Source: an uncultured Thermoguttaceae bacterium (GTDB lineage Bacteria > Planctomycetota > Planctomycetia > Pirellulales > Thermoguttaceae). Taken from it: a DNA stretch of 64,000 bases. Location: positions 1 through 64,000 of the forward strand of contig CALIRO010000007.1 in assembly GCA_938042245.1 (NCBI GenBank). Reading direction: 5' to 3'. The notes below the pieces were generated by a model. The model was not told the DNA's origin. It searched no databases and was given only the letters and a program-made list of their open reading frames with translations. This document shows positions 27,151 through 36,999 of this stretch, piece by piece (the first letter of the stretch is position 1; each line of letters starts with the position of its first letter). The translations under genes were made by a program, and so were the position numbers.

Positions 27151-28609
27151 ATTCGACGCTGTAATTTGGGGCTTCTTTGGTAATAACGATGTCATGAGGA
27201 TGGCTCTCCCGAACACTAGCAGAGGAAACTTGGATGAAACGGGCTTGGGCTTGGAGTTGGGCGATGGTTCTGGCACCGCAGTAGCCCATGCCGGCCCGTA
27301 ATCCACCGACAAGTTGATAGATGAACGGTTCGAGGGGTCCTCGGAAGGGGACCCGACCTTCGACACCTTCGGGCACGAGTTTATCGGGCTTTCCGTCGGG
27401 GCGTTGGCGGTACCGGTCGCTGGAGCCGGCCACCATCGCTCCGAGCGATCCCATGCCTCGGTAGGCTTTGAAGGTTCGGCCTCGGTAGAAGATTTGTTCT
27501 CCTGGGCTTTCGGCTAGGCCGGCAAACAGCCCGCCGATCATGACCGAGGAGGCGCCAGCAGCCAAGGCTTTGGTAATATCCCCCGAATAACGTATTCCAC
27601 CATCAGCAATAATGGGGGTTTTAGTCGCGGCAGCGGCCTGGGCAGCATTGAAAATGGCCGTGATCTGCGGTACCCCCACTCCGGAAATCACCCGGGTGGT
27701 GCAAATCGACCCAGGGCCAATGCCGACTTTGACGCAGTCGGCACCTGCCTCGATCAATGCCCGGCATCCCTCGGCTGTGGCTACATTGCCGGCAATGACA
27801 TCTATATCCCAGTTCCGCTTCAGCTCTCGGACCGTTTGGATCACATTGGCCGAGTGCCCATGGGCACTATCCACCACTAGGACATCCACCCCTTTGCGAA
27901 TAAGGCTTTCGGCGCGCTGGTAGTCATGGACCCCGATGGCTGCGCCGACGCGGAGCCGACCCTGCGAATCCCGACACGCCTGGGGAAACCGGCGCATATT
28001 ATCAATGTCTTTTATCGTAATAAGTCCTTTCAGCTTAAAATTTTCGTCAATCAGCAAAAGTTTCTCGACCTTTTTTTCCATTAAAATCTTCTCAGCTTGC
28101 TCAAGCGTTACAGGTCCCCTAGCTGTTACCAACCGCTCTGCTTGCGTCATCACCTCTGAAACCCGTAGATTCCAATTTTCCAAAAACCGCAGATCCCGGC
28201 GGGTGAGAATGCCCCGAAGCCGACCGTCCGCCTCGACAATCGGCACCCCAGAGACGTTGTAATGATCCATCAGCTCCTTGGCTTGCTGCACAGTGGCATC
28301 CGGAGGCAGGGTTTGAGGGTCAAAGATAATACCGTTGGCACTGCGTTTGACCTTTTCTACCTCATTGGTCTGCTCTTCAATGGAGAGGTTTTTATGAATT
28401 ACCCCTAGGCCTCCTTGCTGGGCCAGGGCAATGGCCATGGCGCTTTCGGTCACTGTGTCCATCGGAGCACTCAAAATCGGAATGTTGAGCCGAATCCGAG
28501 GCGTCAACTGCGTGCTCACATCCACCTCCGACGGCACCACATCACTATAACGCGGCTCCAGCAATACGTCGTCAAAGGTAACCCCGTAATACACAATCTT
28601 TTCTCGCAT
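27122..28609 (-). CDS. guaB: IMP dehydrogenase
   Basis: Oxidises IMP to XMP with NAD+, the committed step of GMP synthesis, in the cytoplasm. The 495-aa protein has the full layout: barrel start [13 protein letters not shown] (13-25), a pair of CBS domains (about 95-205), the barrel motif [10 protein letters not shown], and the active-site loop GPGSICTTR with the catalytic Cys near residue 301. The flap GRVPFRGP and the C-terminal AGMGYCGA follow. Length and motifs are normal. AGGAAG precedes the ATG. The gene end overlaps the start of the Pro-rich gene downstream. Confidence 0.98.
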   Translation of the reverse strand: MREKIVYYGVTFDDVLLEPRYSDVVPSEVDVSTQLTPRIRLNIPILSAPMDTVTESAMAIALAQQGGLGVIHKNLSIEEQTNEVEKVKRSANGIIFDPQTLPPDATVQQAKELMDHYNVSGVPIVEADGRLRGILTRRDLRFLENWNLRVSEVMTQAERLVTARGPVTLEQAEKILMEKKVEKLLLIDENFKLKGLITIKDIDNMRRFPQACRDSQGRLRVGAAIGVHDYQRAESLIRKGVDVLVVDSAHGHSANVIQTVRELKRNWDIDVIAGNVATAEGCRALIEAGADCVKVGIGPGSICTTRVISGVGVPQITAIFNAAQAAAATKTPIIADGGIRYSGDITKALAAGASSVMIGGLFAGLAESPGEQIFYRGRTFKAYRGMGSLGAMVAGSSDRYRQRPDGKPDKLVPEGVEGRVPFRGPLEPFIYQLVGGLRAGMGYCGARTIAQLQAQARFIQVSSASVRESHPHDIVITKEAPNYSVEYAASEDIHY

Positions 28610-29284
28610 GGTTGATAGCCCTTCCTATGCAAGAGGAGTGAAAATTTCCAAAAATGAAATACCCCCATCGCCTTTATAAAACCCATATTCGCACATAAGA
28701 GGGTTTTAAAAAAGGTGCCCCGCCTTTTCTCTTAACCGTCCAATTAGCCCGTAACATTTCAGCCCTATGGAGCACCTGTTTTCCCCGCGAAAGCTCTCGA
28801 TCTAGGGCTGCTGGAAAAAGGCCACTTGGCCCTGTCGAGAGGTTCCGGAAAAATAAAAAACAGCCCCAAAGAAATCTGCATTGCCACTTGCGCGGCAGGA
28901 ATGGGGTGCGGCTTCTCAGGAAAAAAGCAGCAAGATCACTCCAAACGGCTGAAGGTACCAGAATAGGAGCAATTTCTCTATTGGGCTGGTTATTCTTGTT
29001 GCTCCGTTAACGGGGGAAAACGGTCAAAACAGTCTCAGGGACCACCAGCTTTTTCCTCCAAGCGCAAGAATGGTTCCTGGGTGGGGAGCAGTGGCAAGGG
29101 GGATGTTTCGGGCGTAGTGGTATGGCATAATCAAGTTCAATGGAAGGTCAACGGACCGGTTCTTCCGGCAAAGGCGCTTCGGGAAGTAGTGCTGGTCCTG
29201 CTCCAACGGGAGGGATACGAGAGGCCGTCTGGAACAGGATGATCCTGAGTTGCTCCTGCCTATGGTGGTGCCACAATAAGAAGA
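28610..29284. other. Divergent intergenic region
   Basis: A 675-bp region between guaB (leftward) and the transglutaminase gene (rightward), so it should hold both promoters; none could be picked confidently. A short block, CTCCAAACGGCTGAA followed by GGTAC, near 28936 recurs near 42069 upstream of another gene. Nothing else was recognised. Confidence 0.5.
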
Positions 29285-31819
29285 ATGGACATCCTCAGTG
29301 TAAGAGAAAAGCAGATTCATCGGTGGTTGCAGATTCACATAGCCGGTTTGGCGGCCCTGGGCACATTACTTTTAGGTTTAGGGCAAGGGGATCTTTTGTG
29401 GCCGGCTGGGATGGTTCTGGCAGCGGCGGCTTCGCTGGTGCTAACGGATATAACCGGCTTGTTTCGCTTGTCTCGGACCGCTGCCAATCTGATCGCCCTG
29501 GCAGTGGTCCTGTGGGTGCTGAAAGACGTTCGCCAATGGACCGGCATCGGCCAGGTGTTGCTGATCTCGAAATTGCTGATCTATTTACAGCTCATTTTGC
29601 TATTTCAACAGAAAGACCACCGGACCTATTGGCAACTGGGGATGGTCAGCTTATTGCAGGTGGTGGTGGCCGCTGCATTTCAGCAAGGGGTATTGTTTGG
29701 GTTGCTGCTGGTGGGGTATTTTCTGTTGGCCGTATGGACCATGATGTTGTTTTTCCTTTATCGGGAGTGGCCCCAGCCGGACCGAGCCGATGGCCTCGGC
29801 GGCCGGTCCGGGCGCTTTCGGGATCGGGTAGGAAAGTTTTGGCTGACACGAGTGTTTTTCCGTCAGGCAGTATCTCAGGGGGGTGGTGGGGAGGAGGCCA
29901 ATCGGCAAGAGGCCTCTGGGGAGGTAAGGGAACAACCCGTTGGACCGTCGGAACGAAAAAGCTGGTCTGGTGCGCCTTTGGGGTCAGAGGGGAGGCTTCG
30001 GTGGCCGTTGGCTGGTCAAGTCTCTCGTATGGAAGGGGGTGTGCTTTCTGGCCCCACGGGGGTAGGTTGGCCGATGCTTCGGCCGGTCAACCAAATCGCC
30101 CTGGCTACCTGGGGCGTTACGTTGCTGCTTTTTTTTGTGATCCCCCGGCCAAGCAGTGGTCCTTGGCGAGCAGTGCCGGTGCCGCTGCGGCATGCGGTGG
30201 GTTTTACGGATCAGGTAGCCCTGGGCGAATTAGGCCGAATCATCCAAAAAAGCGACGAAGTGCTTCGCATCCGCCTGTTCGACTCACAACAGCGCCCCTA
30301 TAGCGTGGAAGGCCCTTTGTATTTGCGAGGCGCTGTGCTGTATCACTACCAAGACGGCCATTGGCGATTCTCTGGCAGAGCAGTCCTATCGTTTCAACAT
30401 CCTTTGGGCAGTCGGCTGTTGCCTGCGTATCGGCCTTTGGTGCTCCAAGAGATCACCATCGAGCCGATGGATCGCCAGGAACTGTTCTGTCTTTGGCCTT
30501 TTGCTATCACAGATCCCAGCATATGGCTTCTGGAGGATGTAGCTCGGAGGCGGCTGTTACGACTGGAAGAGAACTGCCGAGAGCGTTTTACTTATAGGCT
30601 CTGGACTACGGCTTTGGAGCAGGGAAGCCAGGCCCCGCTGAATCCTGCGGTATTTCCCCGGGAGCTGTACTGGGACATGCGTCAATTGCTCCAAATACCT
30701 ACCCGGAATGGGCAAAGTGCGGTTCCTTCGTTGGAAGCTTTGGCTCGTCAATGGGTGCAGCAGGCAGGCATTTCGTTGGAGGATCGGATCCATGTAGCTC
30801 GGCTTTTGGAGGCTCGGATGAAATTGTCCGGCCGGTTTCGATATAGCCTTCAAGGCCAACCGAGAAATCCAGATCTGGATCCCATTGAAGATTTTATCAC
30901 TGAGCACCCGGCAGGCCATTGTGAATATTTTGCCACGGCACTGGCCTTGATGCTTCGCAGCTTGGGCATTCCCAGCCGCGTAGTGGTGGGGTATCTATGC
31001 GATGAATGGAATCCGGCAGGTCAGTTTTTCCAGGTCCGGCAGTGGCATGCCCATATGTGGGTGGAGGCCTATTTATCGGCTCAGCATCTGCCAAGCTCGC
31101 TGACCCAAGGGGATTATGGGTGGGTATGGAAGGAGGGAGGGTGGCTTCGCTTGGATCCCACGCCGCTGGTGGTTCCCCTGCAAGATCAGCCTTTTTATAT
31201 CCGATGGGCAGCTCGGCTTCACAGTCTCTGGGCCAATTACGTGCTGGAATTGGACCGATTCCGGCAAACCGAAGGGATTTATAAACCTATCCAAGAGGCT
31301 GTTGGCTTCATCGCTCAGCGGCTTCAAGACCCCGCGTGGTGGGCGGCATTGGCCTCGGAGGTTTGGCAATGGGCGGAGCGTTTTTTTGCCGAATGGCGCC
31401 GCAGAGGATGGTTCAGTTGGCCAAGTTTTGCGGTCAGTTTCGTTTTGGGTTTATTGGTGGGCGGACTGATCCTGCTGGCGCAAAAAATCCGGCACCGGTG
31501 GCACCGTCAAACCGTCCTACCTCAGTGCTCGGCTGTTACGCGGCGGGTGGTGGAATTCTATCATCGGATGGAGAGCTTGCTGGCTGGGTATGGATTTCGC
31601 CGCCTGCCCGGCCAAACGCCGTTGGAATTTGCTTTGCAAGCAGGTGCTGCTTTGGCCCATCGGCTGGAAGATCCCCAATGGCAAGACTTGCCCGCCCAGG
31701 TCGTCAGGGCTTTCTACCGAGTCCGTTTCGGCGCTCAATCGCTTCCACCCGACCAAACCCAGCTAATAGCCCACATCTTGGAATCCCTCAAAAAAGTCCC
31801 CTGCAAACCAACAAAGTAA
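29285..31819 (+). CDS. Transglutaminase-like membrane protein (TgpA type)
   Basis: An 844-aa membrane protein. About six helices occupy residues 15-160, a charged cytoplasmic loop follows (170-260), then another helix (near 275-292). The transglutaminase core has the Cys in PAGHCEYFATALAL (near 545), His in WHAHMWVEAYL (near 588) and Asp in GGWLRLDPTP (near 623), so the triad is complete. A last helix (about 710-735) precedes a cytoplasmic DUF4129-like tail with RRLPGQTPLEFA. Such TgpA-like proteins are commonly encoded with MoxR and DUF58 genes; here it is about 9 kb from that array. Substrate unknown. Confidence 0.93.
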   Translation: MDILSVREKQIHRWLQIHIAGLAALGTLLLGLGQGDLLWPAGMVLAAAASLVLTDITGLFRLSRTAANLIALAVVLWVLKDVRQWTGIGQVLLISKLLIYLQLILLFQQKDHRTYWQLGMVSLLQVVVAAAFQQGVLFGLLLVGYFLLAVWTMMLFFLYREWPQPDRADGLGGRSGRFRDRVGKFWLTRVFFRQAVSQGGGGEEANRQEASGEVREQPVGPSERKSWSGAPLGSEGRLRWPLAGQVSRMEGGVLSGPTGVGWPMLRPVNQIALATWGVTLLLFFVIPRPSSGPWRAVPVPLRHAVGFTDQVALGELGRIIQKSDEVLRIRLFDSQQRPYSVEGPLYLRGAVLYHYQDGHWRFSGRAVLSFQHPLGSRLLPAYRPLVLQEITIEPMDRQELFCLWPFAITDPSIWLLEDVARRRLLRLEENCRERFTYRLWTTALEQGSQAPLNPAVFPRELYWDMRQLLQIPTRNGQSAVPSLEALARQWVQQAGISLEDRIHVARLLEARMKLSGRFRYSLQGQPRNPDLDPIEDFITEHPAGHCEYFATALALMLRSLGIPSRVVVGYLCDEWNPAGQFFQVRQWHAHMWVEAYLSAQHLPSSLTQGDYGWVWKEGGWLRLDPTPLVVPLQDQPFYIRWAARLHSLWANYVLELDRFRQTEGIYKPIQEAVGFIAQRLQDPAWWAALASEVWQWAERFFAEWRRRGWFSWPSFAVSFVLGLLVGGLILLAQKIRHRWHRQTVLPQCSAVTRRVVEFYHRMESLLAGYGFRRLPGQTPLEFALQAGAALAHRLEDPQWQDLPAQVVRAFYRVRFGAQSLPPDQTQLIAHILESLKKVPCKPTK

Positions 31820-31975
31820 GCGTATCCCCTCCCCATCATCCCCTAAAAACTGGCTTGCTGACTATTGGCAACCCGCCTGCCACTCTGGGGAAACAAAGCA
31901 ATTTATGGCAACTTCCAACCTGTCCGCCGGGAATCGGAGTTATCGGCGGCAACCGTCTAGGTAACCAAAGCCATT

Positions 31976-34225
31976 ATGGCCACTTCCAACGAGCTTTGGG
32001 AAGCTTATAAAACCGCATGTGCCGATCTGCTGGCTGAACGGACTCCCGATGGGCATTGGGAGGGCCGATTGGCCAGCTCCGCACTGGCTACGGCCACCGC
32101 CATTGGCGCATTGGCTTTGGTGCAGCGTCATGGAGGCGGCGTTGGGCCGGAAACCTGCCAGATCCTCCAAACTGCCCTCCAGTGGCTAGCCGACACGCAA
32201 AATCCAGACGGCGGCTGGGGCGATACCGACCGAAGCCCCTCGAACATTGCCACCACCATGTTGGTTCGGGCTGCTGTGCATCTGGCCGAGTTCGCAGCCT
32301 GGGCTCCTGCCAATGTGTCGGCCCCAAGGGCCGAATCTCCTGCCAGGCAGCTGGCAGGCCTTCCGGTACGATTTGTCCCGCTTCTGGATCGAGCCACCCG
32401 ATACATCGACCAGCAGGGCGGCCTGGAAGGCCTACGCCGTAGATATGGCAAAGACCAAACCTTTGCGGTGCCGATCCTGACGATGTATGCCTTGGCGGGG
32501 CTGGTCGGCTGGAAAGAAGTGCGGCCCTTACCGTTTGAATGGGCCGTTCTGCCGCATCAGATCCTCGGTTGCATTCGCCTTCCGGTGGTTAGCTATGCCA
32601 TTCCTGCCCTCGTGGCGATGGGGCAGGCTAGGTTCTTCCATCTACCGCCGAAAAATCCCTTGGTCCGGTGGCTCCGGGCAGCCCTGGTGGAAAAAACCCT
32701 TCAGGTCTTGGAAGCCAAGCAACCTGCTAGCGGCGGGTTTCTGGAAGCCGTGCCCCTTACCAGTTTTGTCATGATGGCCTTGGCCAGCACTGGCCGGGCC
32801 TGTCATCCGGTAGTCCAACGGGGGATAGATTTTCTGCTACGGACCTACCGACCGGAGGGCGCTTGGCCCATTGACACCAACCTGGCTACCTGGGTCACCA
32901 CGCTTTCGCTGAATGCCTTGCTGGGGCCGATCCATCGGTCCCCAAACCCCCAGAGCGTCCCCCCTCACTGCACTGCCCGGTTGGGTAGGGATCGATTTGC
33001 TAAGTTCTGGGCAACCCAGCGGGAGATTGCCTGGGCATGTTGGCCGTGGCTGCTCGAGTGTCAGCATCGGAAGATCCATCCGTTTACGCATTCACCGCCT
33101 GGCGGTTGGGGCTGGTCCGATCTGCCCGGTGCCGTGCCGGATGCCGACGATACGGCGGGGGCCCTGCTAGCTTTAGCCGCCATCTACCAACTGCTCCATC
33201 AGGAACTTTTCCCCCAGGACCGCCGCCGGATTTTGGAAGCCGTCGGCCTGGGACTCCGATGGCTTCTAGACTTACAGAACCGGGATGGCGGTTGGCCCAC
33301 CTTTTGCCGAGGATGGGGGGCTTTGCCATTCGACCGAAGCGCCACGGATTTAACCGCCCACGTCTTGCGTGCGTTGGCCGCCTGGAAAAACTTAATCCGC
33401 CAGGCACTGTTCGATCAGGGGGTGCTCCCTGCCAGGGGCGACATTTCGGAAGCACAACTCCAACGGGCCATCCACCGGGGGCTGGCCTACTTGTCCCGCC
33501 GACAGAATCCCGACGGCAGTTGGACGCCCCTTTGGTTCGGCAATCCGTATTGGCCCGAGGAAGAAAATCCAATCTACGGCACAGCCCGGGTGCTTTTGGC
33601 TTATCGGGACCTAGGCCTATGGGACCATCCGGCTGCACAGCGGGGCCGACGGTGGCTTTTGGCCCATCAAAACCCCGACGGCGGCTGGGGCGGCCGACCT
33701 TCCAGCACCACCCACACCACACAAAACCCCTCTAAACTGCAACCAGGCCACTGGCAGAACATGGCTTCTGTTTCCGATGACGCACATCCCCCCTCCCACC
33801 AACCTGGCGAACCTTCCCAGCCCAGCGATTGGCAATCCAGTGTCGAAGAGACCGCCTTGGCCCTGGAGGCCTTATTGGCTGATCCTCTGGCCATTAACCT
33901 CTTGGCCGAACGAACCGAGCGGAATTCTGCCACCCCCGATTTTTTTCCTCCCGATCCGAAATCTCCTGCTGCCCACTACCAGAGGTCTGCATGGCAGAAA
34001 GCGCCCGGCCCTGGGGAACAGCACCGGTTCCGCTCTGCGGTGGAACAGGGGTTGGCGTGGTTGGTCTGGGCAATTCAGGAAGGCCGACATCGCCAACCCG
34101 AACCGATTGGCCTGTATTTTGCCCGTTTGTGGTATTATGAAGAGATATATCCGTTGGCTTTTGCCGTATCGGCTCTTGGACAGGCCCTGAGATATCTGGC
34201 CGGGCCGGAATGTTGGGAACCCTAA
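31976..34225 (+). CDS. Squalene-hopene-cyclase-like class II terpene cyclase
   Basis: A 749-aa protein with the alpha/alpha-barrel cyclase fold. QW-type repeats are clear: TPDGHWEG near 22, NPDGGWGD near 78, NRDGGWPTF near 435, NPDGSWTP near 515 and NPDGGWGG near 565. The protonation motif DADDTA (DxDD) is at about 388-393, so class II cyclase chemistry is likely. The length is above the usual 630-720 because of a Pro/Ser/Thr/His-rich insert at about 575-625 and a second at about 660-690. It is followed by a prenyl-synthase fusion. Whether the substrate is squalene or a linear polyprenyl compound cannot be told; no squalene synthase gene is in the window. Confidence 0.9.
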   Translation: MATSNELWEAYKTACADLLAERTPDGHWEGRLASSALATATAIGALALVQRHGGGVGPETCQILQTALQWLADTQNPDGGWGDTDRSPSNIATTMLVRAAVHLAEFAAWAPANVSAPRAESPARQLAGLPVRFVPLLDRATRYIDQQGGLEGLRRRYGKDQTFAVPILTMYALAGLVGWKEVRPLPFEWAVLPHQILGCIRLPVVSYAIPALVAMGQARFFHLPPKNPLVRWLRAALVEKTLQVLEAKQPASGGFLEAVPLTSFVMMALASTGRACHPVVQRGIDFLLRTYRPEGAWPIDTNLATWVTTLSLNALLGPIHRSPNPQSVPPHCTARLGRDRFAKFWATQREIAWACWPWLLECQHRKIHPFTHSPPGGWGWSDLPGAVPDADDTAGALLALAAIYQLLHQELFPQDRRRILEAVGLGLRWLLDLQNRDGGWPTFCRGWGALPFDRSATDLTAHVLRALAAWKNLIRQALFDQGVLPARGDISEAQLQRAIHRGLAYLSRRQNPDGSWTPLWFGNPYWPEEENPIYGTARVLLAYRDLGLWDHPAAQRGRRWLLAHQNPDGGWGGRPSSTTHTTQNPSKLQPGHWQNMASVSDDAHPPSHQPGEPSQPSDWQSSVEETALALEALLADPLAINLLAERTERNSATPDFFPPDPKSPAAHYQRSAWQKAPGPGEQHRFRSAVEQGLAWLVWAIQEGRHRQPEPIGLYFARLWYYEEIYPLAFAVSALGQALRYLAGPECWEP

Positions 34226-34729
34226 AGAAAAATAAACATGTTTTCATCACTTGATGCCCTTTCTAAATTGGTTCGGTTTAACCTGGCCTACCGGTTTCCT
34301 GCCTGGGTACAATTCTCTTAAACAGGCCCAGCCAGGTTCAAAACATCTTCCCACCGGATAGTAGGCGTTTTAGAGTGGGTAACCAAAGGAGCATTGGTTT
34401 TGTACCATTTCAGCCGAGGCTAGCAGGTTCCTGTTTTTTAAGGTGAATGCCCCCAAGTCTCCTTCCCGCGGAGGCGGCAGGCCAGAAAGCACAAATCCAT
34501 CGAAGAACCGGATTCCTGCTCTCGCAGAAATGAGAGGTGAGATCAATCGGCGGAAATCCTACTTGGTTTTTATAGGCAAAAGAGCCTGTTGAAACTTTTC
34601 CCGCCGGGAAGCCCAAACCTACCAAAACTTTAAAAAACCCCTTCGGATGGACGGTAAAGTCTCGCAGGCTCTTTCCCCCGAGCCCATGCAAACCAGATGC
34701 CCTCGTGAGGTAAACGTCGGAGTGGAACC
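34226..34729. other. Intergenic region with inverted copy of the ~105-bp repeat
   Basis: No gene is seen between the cyclase and the prenyl-synthase fusion. 34460-34558 is a reverse-orientation copy of the chimeric repeat at 13107-13243 and 45906-46012. Confidence 0.6.
34460..34558 (-). repeat. ~105-bp chimeric repeat, inverted copy
   Basis: Read on the minus strand it follows 45906-46012 closely: TTTCCGCCG, ACCT.TCATTTCT, GAGAGCAG..ATCC.GTT, GATGG.TTT and a CCTCCGCGG end, allowing several mismatches. The hairpin end is degraded in this copy. Confidence 0.6.
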
Positions 34730-36763
34730 ATGGCCTTGACCGAACCGTTGCAACCTCCGGAGGAAAAACTGCTTGGGCAGTCCTGGGTAGGGCCGTCCGC
34801 TTCGGTGCAGCCAGAGCCAAGTTCTCCTACGCCGTATCCGAAGCAGGTACCGGCCAGTCGAGCGGTCCGGGAACAGATTCGCTCTCAGGCCTGGCAGGTG
34901 GCTGCCGGCTGGGATCGCACTCGGGTTCTGTCCCGCCAACAGATCGAACAGGCCGCCCGCCAACTGTTGGCTGACCTGCGGTTGCCGGAAGACTATCTGG
35001 GTTGGACGATGGTGATGCTTGGCTCGGCATTTTGGCAGCCGCAGGTGGCCGCTGTGCCAGTGCACCGTCGGCTCCTGCTATTGCCCCATTGCTTCCGTTC
35101 GGTCGAACAATGCCAAGGCCATTACACCGCCCAGGAACTGGTCTGCCGAGATTGCGGCGCCTGCCGACTCTGTTTCTTCCGGGCCGAAGCCAAACGTCTA
35201 GGCTACCAGGTGCTTATTGCCGAGGGCACACCCATTGTCCTGGATATGATCCTGCATGGTCGGGTCGATGCCATTTTGGGCGTAGCTTGCCTGAACAGTT
35301 TGGAACGGGCGCTGGAAAAGATCCTCCAGGTGGGCATTCCTTGCATGGCGGTTCCGCTGTGGGAAAGCCGATGTCGAGATAGCCAAACCGACGAGGATTG
35401 GGTTCTCCAGATGCTTCGCACCCCGTATGTGCCCGCGGTGGTGCAAACAGAAACATATTTACATTTACTCCGGGCCACCACCCAGCTATTTCAACCTGGT
35501 CGGCTCTGCCGGTTTTTGCCGACAGCACCGACCGACGAGCGTTTCGCCCGGCACGGCCAGTCCAATCCGCCTGCTGATCGAAGCTCCAGTTTGCCAACGG
35601 AAACCTATTCCCGTTTGCCCTCGGAGTCCCCAGACGGAACATTGGTTTGGGAAACCACCCAGCGGTTGGCATGGGATTTTCTCGTTCGGGGCGGAAAACA
35701 CCTCCGACCGTTTCTGACCTTAGCTGCCTACGACGCCATGACCGGCGCCCGGGCCACTCAGCCCGACGGACGAGACGTCCTAGAAAGTTGGCCCGATCCC
35801 ATCTGGCAGTTGGCCTTGGCCATCGAAGTCTTCCATAAAGCTTCCTTGGTGCACGACGACATCGAAGATGATGATCCCTACCGGTACGGGCAACCAGCAC
35901 TGCATCGGCAGTACGGAGTACCGATGGCCTTAAATGTGGGCGATTTTTTGCTTGGGTGGGGGTATCGGCTGGCAGCAGAATCGGTCCGGCAATTGGCGCC
36001 CGATGCGGCAGCCGACATTCTGGCCCACCTGGCCCAGGCGCACGTTCGGCTCTCGGAAGGTCAAGGAGTGGAGCTAACCTGGCGGCAAACAGCCCGAAAA
36101 GACCTGAGCTCCCTGGAGGTACTGAAAATTTATGCCCTGAAAACCGCCCCCGCTTTTGAGGCCGCCTTGTATGTCGGGCTGCGCCTGGCCGGCCCCGTCG
36201 AACCCCTCCAACCCATTTTAACCCGCTACAGCCGACAACTGGGCGTGGCCTTCCAGATTCAAAACGATTTGGCCGACTGGGACTCGGACCATACCAATAA
36301 ACGCACTGCCGGGGCAGACGTCTTAGGGGCTAGGCCCACCATTCTTTGGGCGTTGGCCCGGCAAGGCCTTCCCCCACCAGAGGCCCAACGCTTGGATCAG
36401 TTGCTGGCCGAAGCTCCCCAAAGCACCTTTTGCAATTGGGGACGGGGGCCTGAAAATACCTCTTCCGCCTCCGTCCGGACCTGGCAACCAGGCCAGTTGG
36501 CTCCGATTCCGTCGGAAATCGCTTCGTGGAGCCTGCCCCAAGGCAACTACCACCCGGCTCAAACGGAGCACTACTGCGCAGCCCAACCGGAGGCCCTTTT
36601 GGCCGAGGTCCGCCGACTGTACCAGAAAGCCGATGCCTTTGCCCAAGCCCGTAGCTTGCTCCAAAAGCATCAAGAGCGAGCTCACCTGGTGGCCGACCAA
36701 GCCGATCCCCTGCCCTTAAAACGCCTCTTGCATTATGTGGCCGATCTGGTAATAAATCGTTAA
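34730..36763 (+). CDS. DUF116 domain fused to polyprenyl diphosphate synthase
   Basis: A 677-aa two-domain protein. Residues about 80-255 are DUF116-like, with a cysteine cluster CRDCGACRLC (CxxCxxCxxC) near 138-147 that could bind metal or an iron-sulfur cluster, followed by a Rossmann-like VLIAEGTP and AILGVACLNSLERA. Residues about 300-677 are a trans-prenyltransferase: GGKHLRPFL, first Asp-rich motif HDDIEDDD (near 374-381), then QIQNDLADW (near 509-517), where the usual second DDxxD reads NDLAD. A low-complexity insert (about 565-615) interrupts the end of that domain. The enzyme would make a linear isoprenoid diphosphate from IPP; chain length is not readable. It lies next to the cyclase on the same strand, which suggests a joint terpenoid pathway. 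Confidence 0.9.
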   Translation: MALTEPLQPPEEKLLGQSWVGPSASVQPEPSSPTPYPKQVPASRAVREQIRSQAWQVAAGWDRTRVLSRQQIEQAARQLLADLRLPEDYLGWTMVMLGSAFWQPQVAAVPVHRRLLLLPHCFRSVEQCQGHYTAQELVCRDCGACRLCFFRAEAKRLGYQVLIAEGTPIVLDMILHGRVDAILGVACLNSLERALEKILQVGIPCMAVPLWESRCRDSQTDEDWVLQMLRTPYVPAVVQTETYLHLLRATTQLFQPGRLCRFLPTAPTDERFARHGQSNPPADRSSSLPTETYSRLPSESPDGTLVWETTQRLAWDFLVRGGKHLRPFLTLAAYDAMTGARATQPDGRDVLESWPDPIWQLALAIEVFHKASLVHDDIEDDDPYRYGQPALHRQYGVPMALNVGDFLLGWGYRLAAESVRQLAPDAAADILAHLAQAHVRLSEGQGVELTWRQTARKDLSSLEVLKIYALKTAPAFEAALYVGLRLAGPVEPLQPILTRYSRQLGVAFQIQNDLADWDSDHTNKRTAGADVLGARPTILWALARQGLPPPEAQRLDQLLAEAPQSTFCNWGRGPENTSSASVRTWQPGQLAPIPSEIASWSLPQGNYHPAQTEHYCAAQPEALLAEVRRLYQKADAFAQARSLLQKHQERAHLVADQADPLPLKRLLHYVADLVINR

Positions 36764-36999
36764 TCGGTTCCGGGGGGCGTAGCAGCTCTCCAGCCGAAGT
36801 AAGCCGTTGTGCCTGGGCCAAAGGGTACCCATCCTATGGCCACGGAACCGGGTCTCCGGAATGGCGCTTCAACTGGTTGCCGACCTTTGCAACAAGGACC
36901 AGAAAGGCGCTCAGCCCCCCGCAGACCCACCCAGGCCACTCGGCGCAGACTGGTCCCGCTTATCCCTATCTGGCAGAGGTTTTCTCGGATCAGCATCTT

